Positions 22,723-23,357 of a stretch of 23,357 nt of DNA are shown here, in pieces; the stretch's first letter is position 1; the number at the start of each line of letters is the position of its first letter. Made by a program: the position numbers and the translations under genes. The stretch is from Thermotogaceae bacterium. GTDB taxonomy: Bacteria > Thermotogota > Thermotogae > Thermotogales > Thermotogaceae. A model generated the notes under the pieces. That model was not told where the DNA came from. It made no database searches and was given only the letters and a program-made list of their open reading frames with translations. The DNA lies in NCBI GenBank assembly GCA_027038385.1, contig JALVXE010000211.1, forward strand, positions 1 to 23,357, in the 5' to 3' direction.

Positions 22723-23357
22723 TCACCTCTTGGGAAAGACGAGGAGACCTGAGGCCACGTATCTCTCTTTTCCGTTTCCCGTGAAAGTCATATCCTTAAC
22801 CACCATGGTTGAGGAGCTCCCGCCGTCCAGGAACATGGCACTGACGAATCCCTTGCTCATCAAATAGTTCACCATGTCGTCGTAGGTTACCTTACCCTCG
22901 GTCATCATTAAAACCACGGTGTGAGAATCTTTGATAGCAACAAGAGTTCTGGTGGCTTTGTAGAACGCGAGTCCACCACCGTATCTATGCTTCTCACTCG
23001 TTTGGTCTATCAAAGGTTTGCCGTTCAAAAGGACCAAAGGGCCCGCTTCGACAGCGTGCTTTATCGGTATGTCAAACGTCGATTCTATCCTTATTCTGAA
23101 AGTGTCGTTAATCTTCAACCCTTTCAAATACTTTGAATACCTTGGATCTATCGAGGCCAAGTACTCCCCGTCGTCCAAGAATTTCTTATAACCGAATCCT
23201 ATGATCCTCCCATCCTTTCCGAGTATGTATATCCTGTTCTCTATCTTTGGGATCGCCTTCGCGTAGTCATCCGTGAACAGTATCATGTCTCCTTTGGAAA
23301 TCGTGTCTATTCCCTTCACTAAGAATGGTGTATCCCCTATGGAAGCGTGCACCTCGA
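22723..23357 (-). CDS. Phosphodiester-glycosidase-like (NAGPA/DUF2233) protein, C-terminal 210 residues
   Basis: The gene is cut by the right edge; its N-terminal part lies outside. The visible part shows HAVEAGPLVLLNGKPL, then RTLVAIKDSHTVVLMMTEG, and near the end the family hallmark LDGGSSSTMVV followed by GKERYVASGLLVF. This matches the NAGPA domain, named for the human enzyme that removes GlcNAc from phosphodiester-linked sugars. Bacterial members are usually exported and may act on cell-wall or glycan phosphodiesters; the specific substrate here is unknown. A signal peptide cannot be judged because the start is missing. A GTG at 23352 is only an internal candidate because the frame stays open to the edge. 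Its stop overlaps the uvrB ribosome site, so uvrB is probably translated from the same message. Confidence 0.83.
   Translation of the reverse strand, partial: EVHASIGDTPFLVKGIDTISKGDMILFTDDYAKAIPKIENRIYILGKDGRIIGFGYKKFLDDGEYLASIDPRYSKYLKGLKINDTFRIRIESTFDIPIKHAVEAGPLVLLNGKPLIDQTSEKHRYGGGLAFYKATRTLVAIKDSHTVVLMMTEGKVTYDDMVNYLMSKGFVSAMFLDGGSSSTMVVKDMTFTGNGKERYVASGLLVFPKR

Overview
This window most resembles a thermophilic member of the Thermotogota (Thermotogales-like). The evidence is indirect but consistent: arginine is written mostly with AGA/AGG and isoleucine often with ATA, proteins are rich in Lys/Glu/Arg, Shine-Dalgarno sites are close to GGAGGTGAT, and TTG and GTG starts are very common. 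Envelope genes of a double-membrane cell (Skp/OmpH, LptB, a protein with an outer-membrane-like C-terminus) sit beside a secreted chitinase and several peptide transporters. I could not compare with genomes, so the genus is left open. The window is gene-dense with no mobile elements, CRISPR arrays, rRNA or tRNA that I can see, and no gap reaches 300 bases.

Layout. On the minus strand, 2667 down to 1 holds leuS followed by the N-terminal part of a rex redox repressor cut by the left edge. On the minus strand, 4942-2761 holds a CPBP-type membrane protease followed by a secreted multidomain chitinase. On the plus strand, 5033-10467 holds a five-gene oligopeptide ABC transporter operon in the rotated order C-D-F-A-B, with strong RNA hairpins on both sides of the binding-protein gene. 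Abutting it tail to tail, on the minus strand (16396-10468), is a run of DUF2905, skp, lptB, a LOG-like Rossmann protein, a chemoreceptor, a terminator-like hairpin, a DUF1385 protein and an OPT-family peptide transporter. On the plus strand, 16443-18518 holds csrA, gatC, yraN, smpB and a CsgG-like envelope protein, tightly packed or overlapping. On the minus strand from the right edge (23357-18508) are a phosphodiester-glycosidase-like protein (cut by the edge), uvrB, a MATE exporter and a DegV protein.

How the genes fit together. Two unrelated peptide importers (ABC and OPT) lie side by side with a chitinase and a protease, which suits an organism living on polymers and peptides. The Skp/LptB block and the CsgG-like protein point to outer-membrane (toga) upkeep. 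The csrA-gatC-yraN-smpB block is translation and RNA housekeeping.

Notable points. A symmetric extended -10 element lies between csrA and the DUF2905 gene and could drive both. Two neighbouring genes, uvrB and the MATE exporter, appear to start at CTG. Only about 7 of 24 genes start with ATG by my start choices. The chitinase carries an N-terminal domain that looks like the CsgG-like protein encoded elsewhere in the window, and its catalytic motif has Asn in place of an Asp. I see no clearly new defence or biosynthetic system; much of the interest is in gene expression signals and domain architecture.
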